The translations under genes were made by a program, and so were the position numbers. Positions 40,324 through 49,343 of a DNA stretch of 64,000 nt are shown one piece after another. The notes beneath the pieces are model-generated. The model searched no databases, was not told the DNA's origin, and saw only the letters and a program-made list of their open reading frames with translations. How positions within the stretch are numbered: the first letter of the stretch is position 1; every line of letters begins with the position of its first letter. This stretch comes from Pseudonocardia sp. T1-2H (GTDB lineage: Bacteria; Actinomycetota; Actinomycetes; Mycobacteriales; Pseudonocardiaceae), in NCBI RefSeq assembly GCF_038039215.1, contig NZ_JBBPCL010000001.1:4712001-4776000 (forward strand), in the 5' to 3' direction.

Positions 40324-40893
40324 CTAGTAGCCATAGCCGCTGGCCGAGCGCGCGGGCGCGGGCGGAACAGGCGCGGGCGCCGGGCTCGTCTCAGGTGACC
40401 TCTTGGAATCGATCTTGTCCCCGGCAGGGGTGACCACGAACCAGGCGGCGCCGAACTGGTCGAGGCCCTGCCCGCGGGCCTCGCCAGGGGCCTTGTCGCC
40501 CGCGAACGAGTAGAGCGGGTGGCCGTTGTAGGTGAGCTGCTGGGTGCCGTCGGCCCGCGGAGCGGTCCCGAACAGCCGGGCCTGCACGGCGCCGGACACG
40601 AGCGACGGGGTGCCGTGGGTGACCAGCGGCGGCCACACCTGCGCGCACGGCCCGGTACAGGTGGAGGTGGTGCCGGCATCGGCCTCGAACAAATACAAGG
40701 CGTGGCCGGTGCCGTCGACCAGCGCGGTCCCCGGCGCCAGCGTCGCGACACCGATCCCGGTCGCCGCTGCCGGCGCCGCGCCGTAGACCGCCGAGGACGG
40801 GCCGCCGTGGCCCGACAGCGCCGCGTCGAGCCCGACGCCGCCGGCCAGCACCGTCGCCGCGATGGCGCCTGCGAGGATGTACCTGCGCTTCAT
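40324..40893 (-). CDS. secreted COG4315-type repeat protein
   Basis: 189 residues with an N-terminal signal or anchor (MKRRYILAGAIAATVLAGG). Two copies of the COG4315 repeat follow: HALYLFEADAG with CTGPCAQVWPPL, then HPLYSFAGDKAPGEARGQGL with FGAAWFVVTPAG. Such proteins are predicted to be cell-surface lipoproteins, but no Cys lipobox is evident here. The C-terminus is a Pro/Ala-rich tail. Its start is 68 bp from the first of two CTACTA-N7-TAGTAG dyads, which it shares with the divergent ECF sigma gene. Confidence 0.82.
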   Translation of the reverse strand: MKRRYILAGAIAATVLAGGVGLDAALSGHGGPSSAVYGAAPAAATGIGVATLAPGTALVDGTGHALYLFEADAGTTSTCTGPCAQVWPPLVTHGTPSLVSGAVQARLFGTAPRADGTQQLTYNGHPLYSFAGDKAPGEARGQGLDQFGAAWFVVTPAGDKIDSKRSPETSPAPAPVPPAPARSASGYGY

Positions 40894-40960
40894 GGACGTT
40901 CCTCCTGTCCGGGCGTTCGCCTATCGAGGGTGCGCGGCCCACCGGCGGCGCCACCCCCAC

Positions 40961-40979
40961 CTACTAACACGCCTAGTAG
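40961..40979. promoter_or_regulatory. operator-like dyad CTACTA-N7-TAGTAG (copy 2)
   Basis: Perfect inverted repeat with spacer ACACGCC, in the divergent region between the COG4315 gene and the sigma factor gene. It lies where a promoter of the leftward gene is expected. Confidence 0.75.
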
Positions 40980-41079
40980 CCGGTCGGCGTTCACGTCTCG
41001 CTCGGGCCCGCTCGTCGGAGGGTCGTCGTGCCGACGCGGCGCCACCCCCAGCGACAGGGCAGGGTTGAACGCGGTGTAA

Positions 41080-41098
41080 CTACTACACGTATTAGTAG
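41080..41098. promoter_or_regulatory. operator-like dyad CTACTA-N7-TAGTAG (copy 3)
   Basis: Perfect inverted repeat with spacer CACGTAT ending 2 bases before the ATG of the sigma factor gene. A bound repressor would block transcription or the start site itself. No ribosome site other than this segment is visible, so the mRNA may be leaderless. Confidence 0.75.
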
Positions 41099-41100
41099 GC

Positions 41101-41700
41101 ATGACCACGGTTCTCACCCGTCCGCTGCGACCTCCCGCAGGCACCCTCCACGTCCGGACCGCCCCGGTCCGGCCCGACGCCGCCGGTTCCGGGGACGCAC
41201 TGCGTGTCCTCTACCGCGACCATGCGGCAGCGCTGCTCGCCTACGCCGAGTGGTTCACCGACGACCGGCCGGCCGCCGAGGATGCCGTCCAGGAAACGTT
41301 CCTCCGCGCGTGGCGCAACCTGCCTCGTCTGCAGGTCGATGAGCGGCCGCTGCGGCCGTGGTTGCGGCAGGTGCTGCGCCACGTCCTGATCGACGCCGCC
41401 CGGGCTGCCCGGGCGCGCCCGGTCGGCCTGCCCGACGACACCCTCATGGACCGGGAGGTCGACGGCGGCTACGAGGACATGCTGGACCGCGGGATGCTCG
41501 CCCGGGCACTCCGCCAGCTGTCCCCCGCTCACCGGCAGGTGCTGGTGGAGATCTACTACCACGACGCCCCCGCCGAGCAGGTCGCCGCCGAGCTCGGCGT
41601 TCCGGCGGGTACCGTGCGGTCCAGGCTGTACTACGCCCTGCGCGCGCTCCGCCGGCAGCTCACCGACTTCACCGACGCGCCGCTGCCGGTCCGATGCTGA
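41101..41700 (+). CDS. ECF-type RNA polymerase sigma factor
   Basis: 199 residues from the ATG at 41101. Sigma region 2 (YRDHAAALLAYAEWFTDDRP, AEDAVQETFLRAW) and region 4 (LRQLSPAHRQVLVEIYYHDA, PAGTVRSRLYYALRALR) are intact. No anti-sigma gene follows; the next 280 bases contain no supported gene. Control is more likely through the dyad that abuts its start codon, that is by a BlaI-like repressor. Confidence 0.9.
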   Translation: MTTVLTRPLRPPAGTLHVRTAPVRPDAAGSGDALRVLYRDHAAALLAYAEWFTDDRPAAEDAVQETFLRAWRNLPRLQVDERPLRPWLRQVLRHVLIDAARAARARPVGLPDDTLMDREVDGGYEDMLDRGMLARALRQLSPAHRQVLVEIYYHDAPAEQVAAELGVPAGTVRSRLYYALRALRRQLTDFTDAPLPVRC

Positions 41701-41979
41701 GACGCCGTCCCACCCGCACGACGCTGCTCGCGCGCCGTCTCCGGTGACGCGCAGGTCCCTCGACCTCGAAAGCAGTGCTGAGAATTCGCGCGGTGCAACC
41801 CTGCGGCCTCGCCATCGACGGATGCGGTGGCGCACTCCTCGGCAGGGGCAGGGTTCGGGGGTGGGTGGTGGGCCGGCAGCCCAGGTGCGGGCCGTCCGCC
41901 GGACGTTCCGTTCGCGACCTGCGCCGTCGTCGACGTCGAGGCTGGTGAGCCATCTGCGGGTGCGCCACAGTGGGGTGTG

Positions 41980-42480
41980 GTGACCGACGAGGTCTACCCG
42001 GACTGGGAGGCGGTGTACCGGGACAACATCGACCGGATGTACCGGTTGATGTTCGCGAAGGTGGGCAACCGGCCCGATGCGGAGGATCTGACGGCGGAGG
42101 TGTTCGTGGCGGCGCTTCGCCCGCTGCGGATGTCTGCCAGCGTCGGGGAGGTACGGGCATATCTGCTGGCCACAGCTCGGACGGTGCTGGCCGACTACTG
42201 GCGGCGCACCCTGGGAAGAGAGGTGACGACGATCGACGACGAGCACACGGAGACGGTGTTCGCCGATCCACCGGTCCCTTCGCAGGCCCCCGGCCGGATC
42301 GCGGCGATCCTGGGCGCGCTGCCCGACCGGTACCGCCGCATCCTCGAGCTGCGATTCCTCGATTCCTACTCGGTACGCGAGGCCGCGGCCGCCCTGGACC
42401 TGAGTGTCGCCAACGCGAAGGTGTTGCAGCATCGGGCACTGCGTCGAGCCGCGCAGGTAGCGCAGGAGGTGGACGGATGA
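41980..42480 (+). CDS. sigma-70 family sigma factor
   Basis: 166 residues from a GTG at 41980 (another GTG at 41977). Region 2 (YRDNIDRMYRLMFAKVGNRP, AEDLTAEVFVAALR) and region 4 (LGALPDRYRRILELRFLDS, SVREAAAALDLSVANAKVLQ) are typical of ECF-like factors. Its stop overlaps the ATG of the Rieske gene (ATGA), so the two products are made together. This suggests that the Rieske protein is its regulator or a dedicated target. Confidence 0.9.
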   Translation: MTDEVYPDWEAVYRDNIDRMYRLMFAKVGNRPDAEDLTAEVFVAALRPLRMSASVGEVRAYLLATARTVLADYWRRTLGREVTTIDDEHTETVFADPPVPSQAPGRIAAILGALPDRYRRILELRFLDSYSVREAAAALDLSVANAKVLQHRALRRAAQVAQEVDG

Positions 42481-43175
42481 GGGAGCGCGGGCTGGGCCGG
42501 TACGTCGAGGACCTGCTGCGCGGACGACGGCCCCGCCGCTTTCGCGCGGAGCCGAGCGACATCGCCGACCTCCGCACCGCGATCGGCTTGCGGGCCGCGC
42601 GGCCGGGCAGCGATGTGCCGCGGGAGGAGTTCGTCGCCGACCTTCACAGGCGGCTGGCCGCCGATCTCGCCGACGTCGAGCCCACCAGGAGCGTCGCCCC
42701 CCTCGTGGGCCGTCGGCGCATGGTCGCGCAAGGCGCGGCGATCGCGGCCGCGGCGGCGGCGGGCGCGGTCGTCGACCACACCCTGACCGCCGGCCGCAAG
42801 GACGCCGGGCCGGACACGGGCCGGGCTGCGGACACGCTGATGCCGACCCACGGGGACTGGCGCACAGTGGCGGCCAGTGACCAGGTACCCGACGGCGCGG
42901 TCCGGGCCTTCGACCTCGGCACCGTCACCGGGTTCGTGCAACGCACCGACGGCGCGGTGCGGGCGGTCTCCGGTTCGTGCACGCACCAGGGCTGCCGCCT
43001 GCAGCTCGACGCGACCTCCCGGCGGCTCGACTGCCCTTGCCACACCACCGTCTTCGCTGTGACCGGCGAGCTGCTCACCCACCAACTGCCCGTCGCGCCC
43101 GCTCCCCTGCCACAGTTCGCCACCCGGGAGGTCGACGGCGCCGTACAGGTCTATGCGCCTCCGGCGGCCACCTGA
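42477..43175 (+). CDS. Rieske [2Fe-2S] protein paired with the sigma factor
   Basis: 232 residues. The first about 75 residues are basic and helical, similar in style to N-terminal sigma-binding domains; next comes a hydrophobic segment (MVAQGAAIAAAAAAGAVV, about 82-99) that may be a membrane anchor or Tat-like helix, and then a Rieske domain with CTHQGC and CPCHTTVF, giving the two Cys and two His ligands. It probably senses or transfers electrons at the membrane. Translational coupling to the sigma factor makes a redox-controlled anti-sigma function possible, which is inference. Confidence 0.85.
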   Translation: MRERGLGRYVEDLLRGRRPRRFRAEPSDIADLRTAIGLRAARPGSDVPREEFVADLHRRLAADLADVEPTRSVAPLVGRRRMVAQGAAIAAAAAAGAVVDHTLTAGRKDAGPDTGRAADTLMPTHGDWRTVAASDQVPDGAVRAFDLGTVTGFVQRTDGAVRAVSGSCTHQGCRLQLDATSRRLDCPCHTTVFAVTGELLTHQLPVAPAPLPQFATREVDGAVQVYAPPAAT

Positions 43176-43319
43176 CCGAGCCGGGCCCGGATCCTGCCCC
43201 GAGCCGCGTCGAACCAATGGCGCCAGGCTCTGCAGCAACAGGACCACCACCCCGGCTGTCGTCGCCGAGCCAGCATCTCAGGCGCCCGCAGTGCTGCGCG
43301 GATGCCCGGCGCCCGCCGG

Positions 43320-44126
43320 TCAACTCCGCTCGTTGCGCATCCTCACCTCGTCCGCGTCCAGCGTTGACGCCTCCGAGGTCTCGCGCATCGTCACGTACAC
43401 GACCAGCGATACCAGGACACAGCCGGCGACGTAGTAGAAGAACCACGACTCGTGGCCGATCTGCTTGAGCCATAACGCGATGTACTCCGCCGTACCCCCG
43501 AAGATCGCGACGGTCAGCGCGTAGGGCAGCCCGACGCCGAGCGCACGGATCCTCGTGGGGAACAGCTCCGCCTTCACCACGGCGTTGATCGAGGTGTAAC
43601 CCGTGACGATCACCAGCGCGGCGAGCATGATCAGGAACGCGAGGATCGGGTTGCTCGTCCCGGCTAGGATGGTCAACAGCGGCACCGACAACAGGGTCCC
43701 GGCGATGCCGAAGAACAGCAGCAGCGGGCGGCGCCCGATCCGATCGGACAAGCTGCCGGCCACAGGTTGCAGGATCACGAAGACCAGCAACGCGACGAAG
43801 TTGATCCAGGTGACGGTGCTGGTCTCGATGCCGGACGTGTTCTGCATGAACTTCTGCAGGTACGTGGTGTAGGTGTAGAAGGCGACTGTGCCGCCTAGGG
43901 TCAGTCCCGCCACCAGGAGGCATTCCCGTGGGTGGCGCAGCAGCACGCGTAGGTTGCCCCGCGACTCCGCCCGGTCCTCACGCTCAGCTTCGGCGCGGAA
44001 GCTGGCCGACTCGTCCATGCCCCGGCGCAGATACATCACGACGACTGCGCCGAGCGCGCCGACCGCGAAGGCGATCCGCCAACCCCAGCTGGTCAGTTCC
44101 TGCTTGGTGAGCATCTGCTGCAGCAC
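43320..44126 (-). pseudogene. MFS transporter (MHS family), N-terminal half missing
   Basis: The product is the C-terminal half of a metabolite:H+ symporter: LTSWGWRIAFAVGALGAVVV, a central loop, and the last six helices with GRRPLLLFFG. Full-length members have about 430 residues; here only 268 remain after an internal ATG. The frame continues rightward for a few codons (LALGLQIVLQQ) that still match, then ends at about 44140, where a different gene fragment begins. No start or first helices exist. The transporter must be inactive. Confidence 0.8.
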
Positions 44127-44140
44127 GATCTGTAGGCCCA

Positions 44141-44726
44141 GTGCAAGGCGTGTCCGGGGTGTTCGCGCTGACGACGCCGTTCGAGGCCGGCGTGCACGCC
44201 GAGGTCCGCCAGGGGCGGGCCGTCGTGGCCGCGGCGCGCCAGGCGCGAGTGCCGCATCTGCTGTTCAGCTCGGTGGCCGGGGCCACCCAACACACTGGCG
44301 TGCCGCATTTCGACAGCAAGGCCGTACACCCTCGGGGGAGCTGCCCAGATCCTCGCCGGGGTGCTCGAGCTGCCGCTCTCGTCGGAACGGCCACTGCAGC
44401 AGCTGGCCCGACCCGACCTCGGCGCTTTCGCCGCCGAGGTTCTCGCCCATCCCGACCGGTACCTGAGCAGACGCATCGAGTTGGCCAGCGACGCGCCCAC
44501 GCCCGCACAGATGGCCACCGCCCTGAGCGGCGCGCTGGGTCGCCCGGTGCGGTACGAGCCCGTGCCGCTGGACGCGATCGGCGACCTGGACATGCATGCC
44601 ATGTGGGAGTTCCTGAACGGACCCGGCTACCGGGTCGACATCACCGCCTTGCGCGGCGCCCACCCTCACCTCAGCTGGACCAGCTTCGCCGACTGGGCCG
44701 GCCACGCCTTCGGAGCGGCATCATGA
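44141..44726 (+). pseudogene. NmrA-like NAD(P)-binding protein, N-terminus and internal part lost
   Basis: The first part (GVSGVFALTTPFEAGVHAEV, then VPHLLFSSVAGATQHTGVPH) is the middle of an NmrA/NAD(P)-binding protein that regulates or senses redox. The Rossmann N-terminus is missing. At about 44320 the frame shifts and part of the substrate region is lost; the neighbouring frame continues with AAQILAGVLELPLSSERPLQ to a stop at 44724-44726. Both halves are coding by composition. It is broken at the junction with the MFS remnant. Confidence 0.75.
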
Positions 44727-44811
44727 CCAACTACATCCCCCGCGAACCCGCCTTCCCGCCGATCCCCCGACTTTGGCTCTCACGCACGCGACCGGCCAGT
44801 ACGCTGTCCTG

Positions 44812-45732
44812 GTGTCTTCGAGATGGCCGGGGTGTTCCTACCGGCAGTGGGCCGCGACGTGCGACACGCTGCATGGACATGTCCAGGTTCTGGGCAAGCT
44901 CGCGGTCAGTCTCGCGCCGCCGGAACCGCAGCTGCAGCACGCGGCGCTGCGGCTGACGGCACGCGGGTGGGAGACCGCCTCGCTGCCCGCCCCGGACGGC
45001 TCGGGATCGCTGGTCGCCGGGCTGGATCTGCGGGCACATCAGGCGGTGGTCGAGCACAGCGGCGGGCAGGCCGAGCGCATCCCGCTGACCCCGGACCGGT
45101 CGGTCGGCGAGGTGGCCTCGGACGTGCTCGCGGCGGTGCACCGCCTCGCGGGGCCGGTGGACATCGATCCGACACCCCAGGAGGTGCCCTGGAGCGTGCC
45201 GCTGACCGAGGACCAGGAGCACACCCACTACGACCCCGCTCAGGTTGGCGACTATTTCGCCGCCGCGACCCAGGCCGCGCTGGTGCTCGCCGCGTTCCGC
45301 GCCCCCTACCGCGGCCGGTCGACACCGGTGAACGCCTGGTGGGGCTCGTTCGACCTGGCGGTGAACCTGTTCTCCGGGCAACCCGCGCAGCCACCTTCGG
45401 ATGACTTCATCATGCGCAACGCTATGGATGCCCAAGAGGTCGCCGTCGGCTGGTGGCCCGGTGACCCGCGCTACGAGAGGGCTGCCTTCTACGCCTATGC
45501 CCATCCGGCGCCTCCTGGCTTTGGTCAGGCCCGAACACCGCCTGCGGGCGCCCGCTGGGACGCGGACCTGGGCGAGTACATCCTGGACTGGGACGACGTC
45601 CGCGCGGCGACCGACCCAGAGGCCGCCGCGCTGGAGTTTGCCCGCTCGGCGTTCCAACATGCCTGCGCGTTCTGCCAGTGGGACCCGGCGCTCGCCGCGA
45701 GCGCGGCCGGAACCCCGCCTCCCGTGAGATGA
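44812..45732 (+). CDS. DUF5996 family protein
   Basis: 306 residues from a GTG at 44812, chosen because it is followed by the family-like start SSRWPGCSYRQWAATCDTLH. Later segments (PLTEDQEHTHYDPAQVGDYF, TPVNAWWGSFDLAVNLFSG and the C-terminal YAYAHPAPPGF) agree with DUF5996, a family without known function. Alternative starts upstream (TTG at 44773) add a segment without family likeness. It lies just after the NmrA pseudogene and appears intact. Confidence 0.75.
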   Translation: MSSRWPGCSYRQWAATCDTLHGHVQVLGKLAVSLAPPEPQLQHAALRLTARGWETASLPAPDGSGSLVAGLDLRAHQAVVEHSGGQAERIPLTPDRSVGEVASDVLAAVHRLAGPVDIDPTPQEVPWSVPLTEDQEHTHYDPAQVGDYFAAATQAALVLAAFRAPYRGRSTPVNAWWGSFDLAVNLFSGQPAQPPSDDFIMRNAMDAQEVAVGWWPGDPRYERAAFYAYAHPAPPGFGQARTPPAGARWDADLGEYILDWDDVRAATDPEAAALEFARSAFQHACAFCQWDPALAASAAGTPPPVR

Positions 45733-45817
45733 AGGACTGATTCGCGCGGGCGAACGCGGCCACGAACCCCGGACGCGAGCGCGACGCGGCCACATCAAGA
45801 TCGCGCGGTTATCAGGC

Positions 45818-45970
45818 TCAGGAGTGGATCTCCGCGATATAGCCGCCTGGAAATCGCAGGATGGCTGTGGCCGTATCGCCGACCTTTACAGGCTCATCGT
45901 AGCTGAGCATGGTGTGCCGCTGTAGGACTCGATCTTCCGCCGGGGCCTGAACATGGGCCTGGGGCCTCAT
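45818..45970 (-). CDS. 50-residue ORF, perhaps the end of a truncated protein
   Basis: From an ATG at 45970 the frame gives VQAPAEDRVLQRHTMLSYDE and ends with GYIAEIHS. The sequence has the look of a folded protein's C-terminus (alternating strands), but the start lies exactly where the ISL3 remnant begins, so it may be a gene cut by that insertion. No family recognised. Confidence 0.35.
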   Translation of the reverse strand: MRPQAHVQAPAEDRVLQRHTMLSYDEPVKVGDTATAILRFPGGYIAEIHS

Positions 45971-46009
45971 GATCCGTGGTGTTCAGGACACGGAGTTGGG
46001 AGGCCCCAG

Positions 46010-46345
46010 GTGGAACGAGAGCGTGGTGCCGCGGCAGCGGCGATGTTGGGCATGCCCGGGTTCGTCGTGTTGGCGGTGTCGGACTACGACGGCGAACTCG
46101 AGTAGGCGGTCGAGACCACCGCCGATCTGGTGGGCTGCTCGGACTGCGGCGCGGTGGCCGAGTTGCATGATCATCGGCCGTGCTGGGTGCGGGACCTGCC
46201 CACGGGCGGTCGCCCGGTGACGCTGGTGTGGATCAAGGGGGTGTGGCGGTGCGCGCACCCGGTGTGCCGGCGGCGGACGTGGACCGAGACCAGCGACCAG
46301 ATCGCGCGAGCCCGCCTGGCGGGCCACGGTCGAGGTGGCCGCGCT
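46010..46345 (+). mobile_element. ISL3-family transposase N-terminal remnant
   Basis: Forward translation gives MLGMPGFVVLAVSDYDGELE, then a TAG, then AVETTADLVGCSDCGAVAEL and GVWRCAHPVCRRRTWTETSD. This matches the N-terminal zinc-finger part of ISL3 transposases; the stop replaces a Gln codon. The catalytic part is absent and the sequence breaks off into unrelated DNA near 46345. Not functional. Confidence 0.75.
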
Positions 46346-46368
46346 GGGCTCCCTACCGCGGCTACGCC

Positions 46369-46560
46369 TCAGCGCTGCGCACCGCCCTTCCCGAGGCGGT
46401 GCGGGTAGCGGCCCATCGCCGTCGCATCGACGTCCAGCAGCCGCCCGACCTCGGTGGTGACTGCAGCAAACGTCTCCGCAGGTGGCGCCGCGCGAGCGAC
46501 CAGGAGTGCTACCCGCCGCAGCGCGTCCTGTTCCGCGGCGAGTTCGATGAACCCTGCCAG
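46369..46560 (-). pseudogene. GAF-domain kinase fragment
   Basis: Reverse-strand translation gives LAAEQDALRRVALLVARAAP followed by PAETFAAVTTEVGRLLDVDA, which is the start of a GAF domain as found in actinobacterial histidine kinases (compare the kinase at 28727). Neither the upstream membrane part nor the rest of the GAF or kinase domain is present. The surroundings (46561-46848) are low in GC3 and contain nothing else. Confidence 0.6.
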
Positions 46561-46848
46561 GCACAGACAAGATGCGTGGCGTTGATGTCCAGCTGGGACA
46601 ACCGATCGACACCGATGCGACCGACGAAATTGATCAAATTTACGGCGGACGAGATATCGATCCGAGGCGGGCGAAGCCGAGGGGCAAAACGGGCAAACGG
46701 CAGGGCGGTGACGTACGGCGACGACTCGCATCGGATGCGCGCACCAATGGACGCGGAATTGTCAGGCGCAGCGAACAAGTGTGGCCGCTCAATCTGCCCC
46801 TACGCTTCGGTTGATCGTGGGCAATTGAGACCTGAGGAGGCTGTCGAC

Positions 46849-47523
46849 GTGAACGCACGTATGGGCCGTCCCGTGGGGCCTGTCGGTCGACGCGGGCTCT
46901 CGGCGCGGACGGAGGTGGGCGTCGCTTTCCTGGTCGGCGTGGCGGTGGCCGTGCCCACCGCCCTGGTCATCTCGGTTCCGTTGGGGTTGCTGATCGGGTG
47001 GGACACGACCGCGGTGGTGTACCTGATCTGGTTGTGGACCGCCATCGGTCCCCGCGATGCCGCGCAGACTGCGGCTCGAGCCACCACCGCCGACCCGGAC
47101 CGGAGGATCACCGATGTGCTCCTGCTGACAGCCTCGGTCGCCAGCCTGGTCGCCGTCGGCTTCGTGCTGGCCCGTGCCGGGCAGAATCAGGGCGTTGAGG
47201 AATTACTCCGGATCGCGCTCGCCGTTGCGTCGCTGGCGCTGTCATGGGCCGTGGTTCATACCGTGTTCGCGCTGCGCTACGCCCTGCTGTACTACTCCGG
47301 AGCCGAAGGGGGCATCGACTTCAACGAGCCCGATCCGCCGACCTTTGGCGACTTCGCCTACCTTGCGTTCACCATCGGGATGACCTTCCAGGTCTCCGAC
47401 ACGCCGCTACGGTCCAAGGACATCCGCCGAACCGCGCTGCGTCACGGTCTGCTGTCCTACCTGTTCGGCACCGGAATCCTCGCCTCCGCTGTGAACCTGG
47501 TGGCGGGTCTCAGCAGCAGATGA
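46849..47523 (+). CDS. DUF1345 family membrane protein
   Basis: 224 residues from a GTG at 46849 with a TGAGGAGG site 6-13 bases upstream. Five membrane helices are seen, with the family's conserved loops: VYLIWLWTAIGPRDAAQTAA and YYSGAEGGIDFNEPDPPTFG, then DFAYLAFTIGMTFQVSDTPL. DUF1345 proteins are of unknown function. The gene looks intact, despite being inside a region of gene fragments. Confidence 0.88.
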   Translation: MNARMGRPVGPVGRRGLSARTEVGVAFLVGVAVAVPTALVISVPLGLLIGWDTTAVVYLIWLWTAIGPRDAAQTAARATTADPDRRITDVLLLTASVASLVAVGFVLARAGQNQGVEELLRIALAVASLALSWAVVHTVFALRYALLYYSGAEGGIDFNEPDPPTFGDFAYLAFTIGMTFQVSDTPLRSKDIRRTALRHGLLSYLFGTGILASAVNLVAGLSSR

Positions 47524-47589
47524 CTCGGTGCCAGGGCGGACGAGCCGCGGTCCGCTGTACTCCTGCCTGGTCCGCCCTGGCCACCGACT

Positions 47590-47900
47590 GTCCGGGCGGA
47601 TGCCGGCACCACGCCGAGCGCGATCGACACGAGGCCGCCGAACGCCCTGGCCGCGCGCTCCCCGGCTTTCTCGCCGCGGCGGAAGGCCAGAGCGACCTCG
47701 ACGACCCCGGTGAGGAACGCCCACACCACCACCCAGACGGTCAGTACGACGGCGGTGATCCCGGGCCAGAGCAATGCGCCCAATCCAGCGGCGAGCGACA
47801 GTAGAGCGAGCAACACATAGCCCATCACCGTTCCGGCGCGGTCGCTGCGGAACGCCCGAGCGATCGCCTGCTTGTAGGCGTCGAGGTTCGGGATCGCGAG
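47590..47900 (-). pseudogene. HdeD/DUF308-like membrane protein fragment
   Basis: On the reverse strand a stretch of about 82 codons reads like the middle of a DUF308 protein: GLGALLWPGITAVVLTVWVV, TGVVEVALAFRRG and FGGLVSIALGVV. Normal proteins of the family have six helices; only about two remain, and the flanking codons are not membrane-like. Most likely a remnant of a deleted gene. Confidence 0.55.
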
Positions 47901-47989
47901 GAGCGTGAAGTTCAGACCTTGCGCGCCTGCGCCGGCTGCGACGATCGTGCCATGAAGGCGTGTCGTCCACCGCGGGTGCCGCGTTACGC

Positions 47990-48165
47990 CTGCTGCCTTA
48001 CGCCGAGCTCTACGACGACGCCACCGGGCTGTGGACCCGAACCAACGACGCGCACTATGCCCGGACGTCCCCGCCACGGCGCTGCTCGCCGACGGGCGCG
48101 TCCTCGTCACCGGCGGCGGCCGGCCCGGGTCGACGCTCGCCGTGACCGCCACAGCCGAACGGTCA
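47990..48165 (+). pseudogene. kelch-repeat (galactose-oxidase-like) fragment
   Basis: Forward translation gives AELYDDATGLWTRTNDAHYA, a typical kelch motif, and after a frameshift near 48060 LADGRVLVTGGG, its usual continuation. It is flanked by unrelated sequence. The segment overlaps the unsupported start of the reverse-strand DUF308 frame, which shows how mixed this stretch is. Confidence 0.5.
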
Positions 48166-48354
48166 GCCCTACCTGATCACGCACACGTCCCCCAGGCTGG
48201 CGACAGGTGGAGGTCCTGCCATGCCCGACAAGTTGGTCTCTCCGCCTTCGCGACCAGTGCGGGTTACCGCCGTCTCATGGGCAGATCCGTCAAGGTAGGT
48301 CGACCCAGAAGTCGTCGCGGGCGGCACTACCGGCATGACCGTATCGGAGACCTG

Positions 48355-49146
48355 ATGAGCAGCCAGGACTATCTGTTCGCCAACGTGGCCGACGAGGCGG
48401 AGCTGCGTTTTGCCGCGCTGTCGGCGTTGTTCGACCCGGGCACGTTCCGTCACGTCGATCGACTCGGGATCGACCGAGGCTGGCGCTGCTGGGAAGTCGG
48501 CGCCGGCGGAGCGTCGGTGCCCAACTGGTTGGCCGCCCGGGCCGGGCCGAACGGGCAGGTCCTGGCCACCGACATCGACACCAGCCGGATCACCCGCGGA
48601 CTCGATGCGCGTGTCGAGGTCCAACGTCATGACGTGGTGCTCGACGACCCACCGGATGGTGTGTTCGACCTGGTGCACGCCCGACTCGTGCTGAGCCACC
48701 TCCCCGCCCGCGACACCGCTCTACAGCGAATGGCGAGTTCGCTGCGCCCCGGTGGCTGGTTGCTGATCGAGGACTTCGACCAAGTACAACCGTTCGCCTG
48801 CTTGGACGCCTATCTACCCGAGCACCACCAAGCCAACAAGCTGCGCGATGGCTTGCGCACCCTGCTGACCCAGCGCGGCGCCGATCTGGAGTTTGCACGG
48901 ACGCTGCCGCGGCGTCTCCGCGCGCAAGGCCTCACCGACGTAGGCGCGGACGCATACTTCCCGGTGGCCTCATCAGATGCCGGCGCACTCGACATCGCCA
49001 ACCTCACCCAGGTGCGGGCGGCCCTGATCTCGAAGAGACTGGCCAGCGCCGACGACATCGCTGCTCACCTCGCCGCGATCCGCACCGGGCACCTAGATGT
49101 GGCGACCTCTCCCCTGCTCTCGGCATGGGCCCGAAGGCCAACGTGA
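48355..49146 (+). CDS. SAM-dependent class I methyltransferase
   Basis: 263 residues from the ATG at 48355. The SAM-binding motif I is CWEVGAGGASVPNWLA, then VLATDIDTSRI with the acidic residue, and FDLVHARLVLSHLP for motif IV. The rest matches small-molecule methyltransferases of actinobacteria. The frame is open upstream to 48031, but that part overlaps the kelch fragment and lacks a ribosome site. Substrate unknown. The following hydrolase gene starts about 200 bp downstream. Confidence 0.87.
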   Translation: MSSQDYLFANVADEAELRFAALSALFDPGTFRHVDRLGIDRGWRCWEVGAGGASVPNWLAARAGPNGQVLATDIDTSRITRGLDARVEVQRHDVVLDDPPDGVFDLVHARLVLSHLPARDTALQRMASSLRPGGWLLIEDFDQVQPFACLDAYLPEHHQANKLRDGLRTLLTQRGADLEFARTLPRRLRAQGLTDVGADAYFPVASSDAGALDIANLTQVRAALISKRLASADDIAAHLAAIRTGHLDVATSPLLSAWARRPT

Positions 49147-49343
49147 ACGTGGCCCCTGTGCCGGACAACGTGTCCGGCACAGGGGCCGAGCTCAGCACGA
49201 TGCAATCTCGAGTGATGTCTCCGACGCCCGTGAGCCGTGGACGTACACCGCTGATTCCGGCGCGCGCACTACGTACTTCTGCCCCCTGCCCCCTGCCCCC
49301 CAGGTCGGAGAGGCTGGGTCTTGTTGTCGGCTTGGGGGGTCTG

